NCBI GenBank assembly: GCA_963921825.1
Contig: OY997594.1
Location: 35,942,956 to 36,006,955, forward strand
Direction of reading: 5' to 3'
DNA from: Erodium maritimum
Taxonomy: Eukaryota; Streptophyta; Magnoliopsida; Geraniales; Geraniaceae
Length of the DNA stretch: 64,000 bases
Shown piece by piece: positions 1 to 9,801 of the stretch. How positions within the stretch are numbered: position 1 is the stretch's first letter; the number at the start of each line of letters is the position of its first letter. The notes under the pieces are model-generated. The model was not told where the DNA came from, ran no database searches, and saw only the letters and a list, made by a program, of their open reading frames with translations. A program made the translations under genes and the position numbers.

Positions 1-2
1 CA

Positions 3-290
3 AAAGCAGCTATCGATTCCTCTAGTGCACGCCTGAAGCGTGGGAGACTAGTTGGATCAAAAGACATTGTTCCCCGGAAGCGGAAATGTCAGACGAATGT
101 AGGGGATAAGAAAGCGGTGGTTCTAGAAGAACCAGCCGATGAAAAAGCCTCATTACCAGAAGTAGTTCCAGAAGAACTACCAGAGTCGGTTCTAGAAGAA
201 CCAATCGGTCTAGAAATACCAGTCGGTCCAGGAGTACCAATCGGTCCAGAAGTACCAGAAGACTCTAATACTCCTGAAGAGTTGAAATAG
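3..290 (+). pseudogene. Ty1-copia polyprotein fragment, integrase/RT linker
   Basis: An open frame from the window edge to a TAG at 288-290 (95 residues). It starts with a basic stretch (LKRGRLVGSKDIVPRKRK), which resembles the linker of copia polyproteins that normally reads RGRPxGSKDxxPRKRK. The rest is a Glu/Pro/Val-rich repeat (VPEEL, VLEEP, GLEIPVG, GPEVPE), as expected of the variable spacer before the RT domain. The frame then stops, so no functional RT follows directly. Confidence 0.7.
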
Positions 291-740
291 AAAAGAAATG
301 AGGAAATTTATATGAATTACTCACACATAAAAAAAATCATGGAATCGAAAATCGGTTTCCATGATAAGGGCATTACTATTACCATGATTTAAATGGTATA
401 TGATTTTGACATTGAACCACGTGGTGTTGACTAATGTCATTTAAAGACATGTTTGACCAATACGAGAAAATGTCAATCCAGAAGAATTGACTTATTGGCA
501 TAATGTCCAATGTTCAAAATCATGATCAAAACATCGAAGAATGTTTTCCCAGCTGGGTATAGATGAATGAGAAAACAAAGATGCTGAATATAAAGCACAC
601 CTTATAAAGGTATTTTTCTCAAATGACTTGAAGTCAACTTTTGATAAAGTTATGTTGTGTGATCACCATGGTATATTAGATATATGTACCCACTTCTAAT
701 GGTACTTTTAAGTGCCGACATTTATAAAAGTCCCCGAAGG

Positions 741-850
741 ACCTGCATTGCCTGAAGCATTGCAGTTTGCCTGAAGCATTGTAGTTTGCCTGAAGCAAAC
801 CTCATGCATTGCCTGAAGCATTTCAACTTGCGTGAAGCAAATCCCTTTAA
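741..850 (+). repeat. Short tandem CCTGAAGC-containing repeats
   Basis: Five near-copies of CCTGAAGCATT or CCTGAAGCAAA follow each other at roughly 20-bp spacing, alternating with 'gcagtttg', 'gtagtttg' and 'tcaacttg'. In intact copia elements this stretch would encode the start of the RT conserved region. Here it appears to have been expanded by local slippage. Confidence 0.6.
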
Positions 851-979
851 AATTTAAATTTCCAGAAGCAATGTCATTTCCCAAAGGATTTATGATTATC
901 TAGAGAAATGACTCTCTGAAGGGTTTGATTTTCATGAGGTAATGAGACATGGTATGAGAAACCATGTACTTAGTAAGCA

Positions 980-1290
980 GTGTGGGTCGATAATATATGG
1001 ACTCTTGAAGAGGTCCTTGAAACTGCAGTATGTCTAAAGAAAGACTTTCAAATGAAAGCTTTGATGATTAAATATTGTCTCGGCCTGAAGATCGAGCGTA
1101 TTTTCAAATGGATCCATAAATATGCATATGTTAAGAAACGCCTGAAGCGTGTTCTACTTGATCGATATTTAGATCCTAAAGAGGATCTCATTTGTTTCAA
1201 AGAAATGAAAAGATATTTGGTCCTGAAGTACCATATCCAAATTTGAGACGTTATGATGTACAAGGCCTGACAGAAAATTCGCAGTAAATG
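980..1290 (+). pseudogene. Ty1-copia reverse transcriptase fragment
   Basis: The frame from 980 reads WVDN..LEEV..CLKKDFQMK..KYCLGLKIE, which lines up with the copia RT segment YVDD..EEI..LKREFEMKDLG..KFCLGLQIE. The catalytic YVDD is degraded to WVDN. Further downstream (1266-1320, after a frame change) are remains of the RPDIAFSVNLLAR motif of the RT/RNase H junction. The copy is clearly inactive. Confidence 0.7.
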
Positions 1291-1584
1291 TGCTAGCCAA
1301 TTTTGAGCTTAGAAGCAACCGGTTTTGAGAAAGAAGCAGATCTGCAAAGCATGTCTCGGGACTGTTATAATTTGGAAAGACAGTTTTTCAGTTGCAACTG
1401 ATCAATTTTTGTACGAAATTATGATATAATCATGAACTCCAGAAGTGTCATGAGAGATTGACGTCAATCATAATCATGAAGTGAAAATCCTATAGGTTTG
1501 TTCACTGGAAGTCTAGCGACATCAGTTTTGGGAAAGTCAGTGTACAAGATAATATGAGTCGACTTTGCAAGCAACCGAGATTAT

Positions 1585-2060
1585 TCAGTCGGTCTTCAGG
1601 GGGAGCGTCAGTCAGGGGGAGTATGTTTCCGTGTGCTGCACTCTTTTTCCCTTATTCAGGTTTTGTCCCACGAGGTTTTCCTGGAAAGGTTTTTAACGAG
1701 GCAGCTGTTATGCACGTCCAACTCACCAGAAGTGAGTAAATGGAAGAAACATAATACTCGGTATGGCTTTCCTGACATCCACTTGTTGAGAAAGTAATGT
1801 TCAAGATCAGAGTACGTCGACTCAACCGAACAATTAAAGTAACCTGCCTGAAGTCAGGGGGAGAAATTTTGTGCGCCGCACTCTTTTTCCCTTATCCAAG
1901 TTTTGTCCCACATGGTTTTTTTGGAAAGGTTTTTAACGAGGCGGCATGAAGCACGTTTTGCGCGTTGCACTCTTTTCCTTACAGGTTTTGTCCCACCGGA
2001 TTTTCCTGAGCAGGTTTTTAACGAGGCAACTTACGACGCAATTGGTGTATTTGTAGATGG
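1585..2060 (+). repeat. Three degenerate copies of a copia 3' leader motif
   Basis: A segment of about 80 bp (cgttgcactctttttcc, then ggttttgtcccac, then aaggtttttaacgaggc) occurs near 1633-1705, 1873-1945 and 1960-2030. Two of the three are preceded by the purine tract agtcagggggag (1609-1620, 1852-1863). Such tracts normally occur once or a few times just before the 3' LTR of some copia elements. The last copy leads into 'gtccaaggga', next to the LTR. Confidence 0.6.
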
Positions 2061-2077
2061 TGGTGTCCAAGGGAGAG

Positions 2078-2308
2078 TGTTGTAGAACACACGTGGAGAC
2101 CATATAGGCACCACCAATTACATGTCTAACACATGTATATGACTCATCAAAATTTTCATTGTATATATACCAGTAGAACCATGAAATGAAAGACAGAGAA
2201 ATGAAAAGTGAAGTTATAAAATCATTGTGATGTTTTAGTTTATCAAAGGTAAAATCATTTCCTTCGTAATAAGTTTCGATTATGATGGTTTGAGAAATTA
2301 TCACAACA
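2078..2308 (+). mobile_element. 3' LTR of the copia element
   Basis: The stretch begins TGTTGTAGAA right after the purine-rich tract tccaagggagag and ends TATCACAACA, so it has the TG...CA ends of an LTR (231 bp). It contains a TATATATA box at 2162-2169. The right end is inferred from the CA dinucleotide and typical length. The partner LTR is outside the window, so the boundary cannot be checked by comparison. Confidence 0.6.
2162..2169 (+). promoter_or_regulatory. TATA box inside the copia LTR
   Basis: TATATATA lies 85 bp into the LTR, pointing toward the THEP1-like gene whose ATG is at 2400. A start site about 30 bp downstream would give a transcript running through the rest of the LTR into the gene's first exon. 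Whether it is used is unknown. Confidence 0.45.
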
Positions 2309-2399
2309 GGATTAAGACTGGAAAAAGGGGTCGTTCATAGCTCATTTCTTGTTGGAGCCGAGATTGAATCAGCTACAGAGAAGTGTGAGAAGGAAGAGG

Positions 2400-4406
2400 A
2401 TGGCGGCATCGGGAGCAGCAGTAGGTCTACCAAAATGCATATTCCTCGTAACTGGCCCCCCTGTATCTTCACTTTCCTTCTCCATTGAGTTGAATTGAAT
2501 TGTATATCAGTTCGCAATCTCAACCCTCAATATAAATATTTTTAGGTTATTATTGTTGATTCTGATGATATGCGAATTGTGTGAAGGGAGTGGGTAAGAC
2601 AACACTGACGATGCAAGTGTTGCAGAGCCTGATGCTCTCAAACTCTAACTTGAAGGTTCAGGGCTTCTACACTAGTATGCCTTCTCTTACTCCAATCAAA
2701 TTACTGTTATATCATTGATTATAGACTCTTTATGTGATGTGTATGTATATATATATATGTATATGTAGCTGAGATGAGGCAAGGCTGCGAAAGGGTCGGA
2801 TTTCAAGTTGTCACTCTAGATGGCCGCAACTCTCCCCTTGCGTCCTCTACAGTTTCAAGGTTTACTGCTCTTAGTCTTGTTCCTTGTGAGATTTTCATAT
2901 TACTCGAAATAGTTGTTTGTTTTCAGTTTTCTTTGCAAATGATGTAGTAGCTGCATAGAGGTATATCAGGTGAAACCCAAATGTTATTATGAAATTTGAA
3001 AATCATCCATCTCCATTGGATTACAGATTTCAAATGTAGATATGTTTTCTTGGAAAGTTCCATTCCAAACTGAAGTTTGGACATTTCTTGACCGTAAAAA
3101 ATACAAGCCTATGACTGTGATTAGTTTCCAGTTTTCATATTTAAATGTCCAAAACTTTAGTTTTAACCAGAGTGTTCCCCACAGATTAGTTACTAAATGT
3201 ATATTCAACTAGATAAGGCATGATGATAGATTTTTCCAATGGTCACACAACTTTCTGGTTCAATTTAATATTGATAACTAGCTACAACATATTTGAGCTA
3301 AGTTGGCTTCTGTGAATAATTATGAATTAAGCATATCCCTCTTCCAGTTCTCTATATATGGGTACTGGTGGTCATACTAGGCTGCCAATTACTCCATGCT
3401 TGACCTATGACACTCTAGAAACTCGTGGAATTGTCTTACGAACAACAGAGTCGGTGTTCTCTACACTTGGTGGAAATTGACACAATCTGCTTTATTAGTA
3501 GGATGTACATGCTGGTGATGACCTGTTGGCACTTTCATCGCGTGTAATCACCTAAACATAGTTGGAGTAGCTATTTATTTCTGTTGAATAGTGAGCTTTG
3601 GTGCAATGGAAATAATCTTTTGCACTGTGGGATGCCCGCATACCTCGAGAAGTCCCTTTTGATGAAACCCCCACAAAGGTGGGAGCCTTGTTAATGCCCA
3701 CCCTGGTTTTCATTGTAATTTTATCTATGTTTGTCTGCTCAAAATACACATAGCAATGCTGCTTTGTTTCCTATTTTCTTACTTTTTAATTTTGCTATGT
3801 TAATTGCGTTACTCACATTTTGTTGCCTACAGTTTTGATTTATATTCATTGCATTTTACTCTCTCTCTCTCTCTCTCAAAGTAACTTAATTTTTGTTGTT
3901 GTTATGGTAATGGCAGCCCAGAGTCTTTAAGATGGCCTAATGTTGGCAAGTATAAAGTAGACGTAGCATCATTTGAATCATTGGCATTGCCTGAGCTACA
4001 GGTGAGGCAATGGTCGAGAATGTTTAGTAGTCTAGTCTTTAATTAGTGATGATAATTAGTTTCGTGATATTGTATGCAAAGCATCCAAACCCTACTTTTC
4101 CATGAACTTGTATGCAATTTTGTATCTGGTAGATCCATCCTGTTTGCTGTGTGGATTTTCCTGATAATTTACAGTTTTAGAAGTAACTTCCAAATGTCTA
4201 AAGACTATTATATCCTGTCAGGTGAGAGAAGATACCGATCTCTTCATCATTGATGAAGTTGGTAAGATGGAGTTGTTCAGTTCATCATTCTTCCCTGCTG
4301 TTTCAAGAGTTCTAGAAGCCAATGTCCCTGTTCTGGCTACAATCCCCATTCCAAAGTTTGGTCGAGATATACCTGAAGGTACAACTTCCTACTACTACTA
4401 TTACTA

Positions 4407-4440
<34 letters not shown>

Positions 4441-4704
4441 CCCTTTATAATGTTCAGTCATTAACTTTGGATAGCCGGTCTTCTTAATCAAGATAAGATG
4501 ACTCTCAATACAGAAGACAGACAATGATAATGAGTAGATATAACTTGTGAAAAGGGTACCGTTGGTGCATTGTTTTGAACTTGTGCAGTTGCAAGGCTGA
4601 GGAATCATCCGCAGGCAATTCTTTTCACATTGAGCAAAAATAACAGGGATGCTGTCAAAGAACAGATATACTCCCAGCTGCTGAACTTGCTACCCATCCA
4701 TTAA
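2400..4704 (+). CDS. Nucleoside-triphosphatase, THEP1/NTPCR family (six exons)
   Basis: Six exons joined by GT-AG introns give a 199-residue protein: 2400-2462, 2587-2674, 2769-2859, 3917-4001, 4222-4378, 4589-4704. The splice phases fit throughout and the stop is TAA at 4702. The Walker A loop is split by intron 1 (VTGPP then GVGKTTL). GFYT.EMRQG..R.GFQVVTLDG follows, and a Walker B segment (LFIIDEVGKMEL) lies in exon 5, then PVLATIPIP, RLRNHPQAILFTL and the C-terminus. Family members hydrolyse nucleoside triphosphates in vitro; their cellular role is poorly known. Human NTPCR is about 190 residues, so the length is right. The first ATG is chosen because it directly precedes the conserved beta strand leading to the P-loop. 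No defects are visible. Confidence 0.92.
3859..3877 (+). repeat. (CT)n microsatellite in intron 3 of the THEP1-like gene
   Basis: About nine and a half CT dinucleotides within the 1057-bp third intron (2860-3916), 40 bp upstream of its acceptor. Together with flanking T-rich sequence it may serve as an extended polypyrimidine tract. Confidence 0.85.
4389..4438 (+). repeat. (TAC)n-(TC)n compound microsatellite in intron 5
   Basis: Several TAC/TAT triplets are followed by about 14 TC dinucleotides, starting 10 bp after the exon 5 donor. Both arrays are likely length-polymorphic. A translated shadow of this tract exists on both strands and is not coding. Confidence 0.85.
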
Positions 4705-5088
4705 TTATTGGACATATTCAGGCTTCAAACTTAATATTGAAGGCTCTGCTGGAAACGGAACAATTCTAAATTATCAGCTCATCAAGACTTAGGGTAGAAA
4801 GAAAAAAATAAGTGATTTTTGTATAGTTGATGTAATTTTGGCAGCTACAGTTAGATGTGAGAGAAGATCATTGTTTATGTATAATATTTGTTATTATATG
4901 GTTTCTTGCAAGTAAAAAGAAAAGAGAGGCTAGGCCATTGGTATGTTGTGGGCGTGCATAGGACTAGTCGATCTACTATTACCCATTTTTGTAATCTAAT
5001 TAGAGTTAACAAGTACCAAAATATACTAAGCTAATCGTTTTTTTTACCGTACTAACCTTCAATCAAAGTAAATTATTTTGATTCTATT
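4705..5088. other. 3' UTR and downstream flank of the THEP1-like gene
   Basis: AT-rich sequence with no open frame of interest. The first 200 bp or so probably form the 3' UTR; AT-rich stretches around 4880-4900 could serve as polyadenylation signals, but I cannot assign a site. From about 4990 the DNA is plain AT-rich flank up to the target duplication at 5089. Confidence 0.5.
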
Positions 5089-5420
5089 TGATTATTAGAG
5101 GCAAAATCGGCTAGAAACCACTCTTAATATAGGAACCGTGAGAACCAATTCTAGTCACTCACCTATGATCCAACACTCATCGAAATGCCACATCATCACC
5201 CCAATCCAACCCAAATCCACTCCTCTTTCATCCTTTTTCACACAAGTAAGGGCAATGTGGATAATTGTCCATTTTTTTTTAACCAATTCACTAATTTAAT
5301 ATTTCCCGATTCATTTGAACTCCGATTAACTTCAAACTTGCGCTAGTATTTTTCTTTTTTCAAGGTCTTTAAATCAAGATCAGTCATGAATATATTTTGA
5401 AGCACGAAAATAAAATTTTA

Positions 5421-5827
5421 GGGTAAACTACAAATACCTACCCCAAACTTGTAGCATTTAACTGATACATACCCTAAAGTTTTTTTGTAACTGATACCTA
5501 CTCAGATGTTTAGTTTTTTAACAGATAGCCCAAACAGAAAGGTAAAATGACGAAAATGCCCTCAACTACATTTTAGTAATTACTTTAAAAAATATTTAAA
5601 AAATCACTTTTGTTAGGTATATATATGTACTTATTAAATCACTTCAGTTTTATTTAAAAAATATATATTTATAATATCACTTCAGGGCATCTGTTAAAAA
5701 TCACCTTTGTCTGCTTGGGCTATCTGTTAAAAAACTAAACATCTGAGTATATATCAGTTACAAAAAAACTTTAGAGTATGTATCAGTTAAACGCTACAAG
5801 TTTGGGGTAGGTATTTGTAGTTTACCC
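5421..5827. mobile_element. MITE nested in the MULE-like element
   Basis: 407 bp bounded by inverted repeats: gggtaaactacaaatacc on the left and ggtatttgtagtttaccc on the right, with complementarity continuing inward for about 100 bp. The equivalent empty site is seen in the second unit near 6950-6980 (aataaaaagttatattggggtgataaaaa), which supports insertion. The flanks aaaatttta and aaaaaatta suggest a decayed 9-bp duplication. It has no coding capacity. Confidence 0.75.
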
Positions 5828-5839
5828 AAAAAATTATAT

Positions 5840-7800
5840 CAAGGTGATAAAAATAATGTTGAGTGTTGATAAATCTTCACTAATAAATGGTTTATATTGG
5901 AGTACCAAACTAGTGCTAAATGTTGATAAAAAAACATGTAATGAAGTGATAAGAAACAAATAATGAAGTGATAAAAACCATGTTCAATTTTGGTAATAAG
6001 TGTGATACACTAGAGTTTAACGTTGATAAAAAAAACTTGTGATGTGGTGATAAAACACACGTAATTCAATGATAAACCTAGTGTTTAGTGTTGATAAAAC
6101 TGATGTTCATAAAAAGCACGTGATGAGATGATAAAAATCATGATCAATTTTGGAGAATGGGGTGATAAAACCAGTGTAAAGTGTTGATAAAACCAGAGAA
6201 AAGTGTTGATAAAAATTACCCATATATAATTTCTTTAAAAACCAAAAACACAGTAATTGAATGATAAACCTAGTGTTTACTATTGATAAAACTAGTGTTC
6301 ATAAAAAGCACGCGATGAGGTGATAAAATCATGATCAGTTTTAGAAAATGAGGTGATAAAACCAGTGTAAAGTGTTGATAAAACCAATGTAAAATGTTGA
6401 TAAATCCATAGCAGAGTGTTGATAAAAATTACCCAGATTTTTTTTAAAATCAGCCCTGGAATAATTTTTTTTTCGTGCTTCAAAATATATTCATGATTGA
6501 TCTTGATAGAAAGCCCTTAAAAAAATAAAACTAATGGCGCAAGTTTGAAGCCAATCGGAGTTCAAACGAAACAGGAAAAATTAAATTAGTGAATTGGTTA
6601 AAAAAGTAATATGATAGTTGAGGAGAAATCTAATGGAAACTCCTCTTTTCCTAAAAACTGTGTGAACCAATCCTAGTCACACACTCTTTAGATCCAACAT
6701 TCACCATAATGTCACCTCATCACCCCAATTCCAACATAACTCACGCCACTTTTATCCCCTCTCACAAAAGCAAGGGCATAATTGTAATAGCATGGTGCCA
6801 TGTGGACAAATGTTCATTTTTTTCTTAACCAATTCACTAATTTAATATTTCCCGATTCGTTTGAACTCCGATTAGCTTCAAACTTGCGCCAATATTTTTC
6901 TTTTTCCAAGGGCTTTAAATCAAGATCAGTCATGAATATATTTTGAAGCACAAAAATAAAAAGTTATATTGGGGTGATAAAAACAATGTTTAGTGTTGAT
7001 AAATTTTCACTAATAATTTTTTTATATCGGAGTATCGAACTAGTGCTAAATATTGTTTAGTGTTGATAAAACCAGTGCTTAGTGTTCATAAAAAAACATG
7101 TGATGATGTGATAAAAATCATGTTCGATTTTGGAAACTGAGGTGATAAAACTAGTGATCAGTGTTGCTAAACCCAGTGTATAGTGTTGATAAACCCAGTG
7201 TATAATGTTGATAAAAATTACCCGGACTTAACTTTTTTAAAAAATCAGCCACGAAATAAGGGTGATAACCTAGAGTTTAGTGTTGATAAAAACATGTGAT
7301 GGGATGATAAAAACACATGTAATTTAATGATAAACATAGTGTTTACTGTTGATAAAACTAGTGCTTAATGTTCATAAAAAAACATGTGATGATGTGATAA
7401 AAATCATGTTCGATTTTGGAAAATGAGGTGATAAAACTAGTGTTCAGTGTTGATAAACCCAGTGTATAGTGTTGATAAACCCAATGTATAGTGTTGATAA
7501 AAATTACCCAGACTTAACTTTTTTAAAAAAACCAGCCCCGAAATAAGGGTGATAACCTAGAGTTTAGTGTTGATAAAAAACATGTGATGGTATGATAAAA
7601 GCACATGTAATTTAATGATAAACATAATGTTTAGTGTTGATAAAACTAGTGCTTAGTGTTCATAAAAAAACATGTGATGATGTGATAAAAATCATGTTCG
7701 ATTTTGGAAAATGAGGTGATAAACTCAGTGTATAGTGTTGATAAACTCAGTGTATAGTGTTGATAAACTCAGTGTATAGTGTTGATAAAAATTACCCAGA
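5840..7800 (+). repeat. Degenerate tandem repeats with core GTGTTGATAAAA
   Basis: The motif '(a)gtgttgataaaa(cc)' recurs dozens of times at about 17-25 bp spacing (for example 6160-6210, 6350-6430, 7150-7210, 7440-7500, 7720-7790). It alternates with 'catgtgatg(a)(t)gtgataaaa' units. A larger repeat of about 300 bp, starting 'acttaacttttttaaaaa..cagccccgaaataagggtgataacc', appears near 7208-7270, 7511-7560 and 7800-7830. Stops occur in all frames. Confidence 0.75.
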
Positions 7801-7974
7801 CTTAACTTTTTTTTAAAAATCAGCCCCGAAATAATTTTTTTTTTCCGTGCTTCAAAATATATTCATGACTGATCTTGATAGAAAGCCCTTGAAAAAAAAA
7901 TATTGGCGCAAGTTTGAAGCCAATCGGATTTCAAACGAAGCGGGAAAAATTAAATTTGTGAAATGGTAAAAAAA

Positions 7975-8308
7975 ATATGATAGTTTTACCAAAAAACGCC
8001 TACAACTTATTAAAAAAGTGCTGTTTTTTTCAGTCAACAAGTCAACAACTCAATTGCATCTCATCCATCCATTCTTAAATTGAATGGCTTGGATTGATTC
8101 ACACGGTTTTTACGTTAAGAGGTGGTTTCTATTTGATTTTTCCTCTATGATAGTTTTACTAAAAAGCTCTTACCACTTACTAAAAAAGTGTTGTTTTTTT
8201 TGCAGTCAACTACTCAATTGCATCTCATCCATCCATTATTAAAATGGATGGCTTAGATTGGTTCTCGCGGTTCCTATGTTAAAACATGGTTCTCATCAGA
8301 TTTCTCCT
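7975..8308. repeat. Tandem duplication in the right arm of the MULE-like element
   Basis: Two copies of about 165 bp follow each other. Each begins tatgatagttttac.aaaaa and contains cagtcaac, aactcaattgcatctcatccat and a ggttc.tacgtta-type end. The second copy carries the true terminus next to the target duplication; the first also ends in a terminus-like sequence (8125-8145). Confidence 0.7.
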
Positions 8309-8435
8309 ATTGATTATTAAACATAAAATATAAAATTTATACTATCTAATTTTAGAAAACTCATATTTGTACATTACAAATTTTACATGATAATTCTCTC
8401 TCGTTTCTGAGAGCCTTCTTTCTGCTCTAGCCGCG

Positions 8436-9260
8436 CTATGGAGTAGCCTTCCTTTCCCCCCGCCGCTGGATCCCCAGCCGCCACTTCAACACCAGTCGAC
8501 GTCCTTGTGCCTCCTGGTGCTGCTCCCCTTCTTCTTCTTCTTCTTCTTCTTCTTCTTCTTCTTCTTCTTCTTCTTCTTCTTCTTCTTCTTCTTCTTCTTC
8601 TTCTTCTTCTTCTTCTTCTTCTTCTTCTTCTTCTTCTTCTTCTTCTTCTTCTTCTTCTTCTTCTTCTTCTTCTTGGACATCATACGAACTTTCATGTGGT
8701 GGTGGCCCCGTAGGAGATGATGCTACTTCAGATTCAACTCGAGCTGGTATGTGTTCAGATTCAGGTTCAGGTTCAGGTCCTACAAACACGGTTGAGATAC
8801 CACCCACACCACTACCAATATCAAAAACCACATGTCGAAGTTTGGCAGCAACATGAACAGTTTCTTTATCAACAAGAGTTGCAGGTTCGTTAGCAATAGC
8901 AAGAGTTTCGGGATTGGAAGCAACAATAATAGGTTCAGGATAGGTAGCAACAAGAGTTGTAGGATGGGCAGCAACAAGAGCAGTTTCTTTATCAACAAGA
9001 GTTGCAGGTTCGTTAGCAACAACAAGAGTTTCAGGATTGGAAGCAACATCAATAGGTTCAGGATAGGTAGCAACAAGAGTTGTAGGATCGACAACAACAA
9101 CAGTTTCAGCTTCCGCACCACGCGTACCTTTCTGAATGATCTCTATGGATAATGGGGCTCTAAATTTGGGGTTCAGGATAGGTAGCAACAAGAGTTGTAG
9201 GATCGACAACAACAACAGTTTCAGCTTCCGCACCACGCGTACCTTCCGCAATGTTTGCAT
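8436..9260 (-). CDS. Hypothetical low-complexity ORF with poly-Glu tract
   Basis: An unbroken 274-codon frame on the minus strand. It has two tandem 41-residue repeats (core LVATYPEP.. ASNPETL..ANEPATLVDKET), a linker ending in a short PEPEPE segment, then about 49 glutamates encoded by the (CTT)n tract, and a basic tail. No family is recognised. The repeats are a multiple of three bases and so stay open in several frames; the same DNA is also open on the plus strand. Because it lies antisense inside a retroposon 5' region, I think it is more likely a chance ORF than a gene. Confidence 0.25.
   Translation of the reverse strand: MQTLRKVRVVRKLKLLLLSILQLLLLPILNPKFRAPLSIEIIQKGTRGAEAETVVVVDPTTLVATYPEPIDVASNPETLVVANEPATLVDKETALVAAHPTTLVATYPEPIIVASNPETLAIANEPATLVDKETVHVAAKLRHVVFDIGSGVGGISTVFVGPEPEPESEHIPARVESEVASSPTGPPPHESSYDVQEEEEEEEEEEEEEEEEEEEEEEEEEEEEEEEEEEEEEEEEEEEEEEEEGEQHQEAQGRRLVLKWRLGIQRRGERKATP
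8528..8674 (+). repeat. (CTT)49 microsatellite
   Basis: A perfect trinucleotide run of 147 bp, read as CTT on the plus strand and GAA/AAG on the minus. It generates apparent poly-Glu, poly-Lys, poly-Phe and poly-Leu ORFs. Such long perfect GAA/TTC runs are strongly length-variable. Confidence 0.97.
8850..9245 (+). repeat. 123-bp tandem repeat, two full copies and a displaced partial copy
   Basis: Units at roughly 8848-8970 and 8971-9093 differ by a handful of bases (shared core agtttctttatcaacaagag, gcaggttcgttagcaa). The 75-bp segment with 'ggttcaggataggtagcaac' through 'ccacgcgtacctt' at 9057-9131 is repeated at 9172-9246. The unit length is a multiple of three. Confidence 0.8.
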
Positions 9261-9475
9261 TACTTGATTGGTATCCTCTCCCTAGTGATCGGTGAAGCCG
9301 AATGGTTGAGATCGGAATTGGATTTGGGGCGTGACAAAGCCCGTTAATCCAATTCATTGTAGAGTGAGCCAACGGTTGGTGGTGTCGCCATTTTGGTGGA
9401 TCTTTTCGAAAGGTTTCAAGTTGTAGTTTGGTCTTGTTCAAGTGTTGACTTGTGGTTGACCGCTTTTCTGGAGCA

Positions 9476-9801
9476 TGAGTACTCCATGTGTGCTTGTATT
9501 GAGTGTTTTGGGTGGGGCGCGAGAACCCCGTATCCCGTTGTATGAGAACTATGAGTGGGGTTGTCGAACCCGTGTCTTTACCTTTGGTGTTTTGGGAGGC
9601 CATGTGTGCCCGTGGGGTTGTTGAGCCGTGAGTTACTATTGGTGTGTCTTGGGTGGCCATGAGAGCCCGTGTTTGACTGTTGAGTCTTGGGTGGCCATGA
9701 GAGTCCGTGTTATTATTTGTGTTTGGGTGGCCATGAGAGCCCGTGTACTAAGGTTGGTGTCTTTGGCTGGCCTGACCGAGTTAGAGTCTCGGGGGAGGTC
9801 G
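9476..9801 (+). mobile_element. Fragment of the GGGGCGTGACA-family LTR (minisatellite part)
   Basis: Contains the units 'cttgggtggccatgagagcccgtgt' and 'gtggggttgttgagccgtgagttac' found in the complete LTRs at 33537-36761 and 54665-57968. It is cut off at 9801 by the inverted fragment of a second LTR family. No target duplication was found. Confidence 0.7.

Larger units (their letters stand above)
1..2077 (+). mobile_element. Degenerate Ty1-copia retrotransposon, internal region (5' end outside window)
   Basis: Translated stretches match the Ty1-copia pol polyprotein in the right order: a basic integrase/RT linker at 3-290, a reverse-transcriptase piece near 980-1290, then polypurine-rich tracts and the LTR at 2078. 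Between them the frames are full of stops. The region is littered with the octamer CCTGAAGC and variants (741-850 and elsewhere). The family is recognised from the linker and RT segments. This is an old, non-functional copy, and its 5' LTR lies to the left of the window. Confidence 0.75.
5098..8310. mobile_element. MULE-like foldback element with 9-bp target duplication
   Basis: The nonamer TGATTATTA occurs at 5089-5097 and again at 8311-8319, directly bordering the element. The ends are imperfect inverted repeats: the left contains ataggaaccgtgagaaccaat and the right, reverse-complemented, taggaaccgcgagaaccaat. A second inverted arm pair follows, with the 'gaagcacgaaaataa' region (5400-5420) opposing 'tttccgtgcttcaaaatat' (7842-7860). 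Inside there are two units back to back: a right arm at 6465-6640 meets a new left arm at about 6620-6960. No transposase is encoded. Nine-bp duplications and long inverted arms point to Mutator-like transposition by an element elsewhere in the genome. Confidence 0.75.

Noticed and set aside
8486..8720. Poly-Lys, poly-Phe and poly-Leu ORFs
   Set aside because: All are frame shadows of the (CTT)49 microsatellite.
9300..9336. ggatttggggcgtgaca as the 3' end of another LTR
   Set aside because: The last 12-15 bases fit the family end, but the upstream 150 bp do not resemble any family member and no target duplication was found, so I did not annotate an LTR end there.
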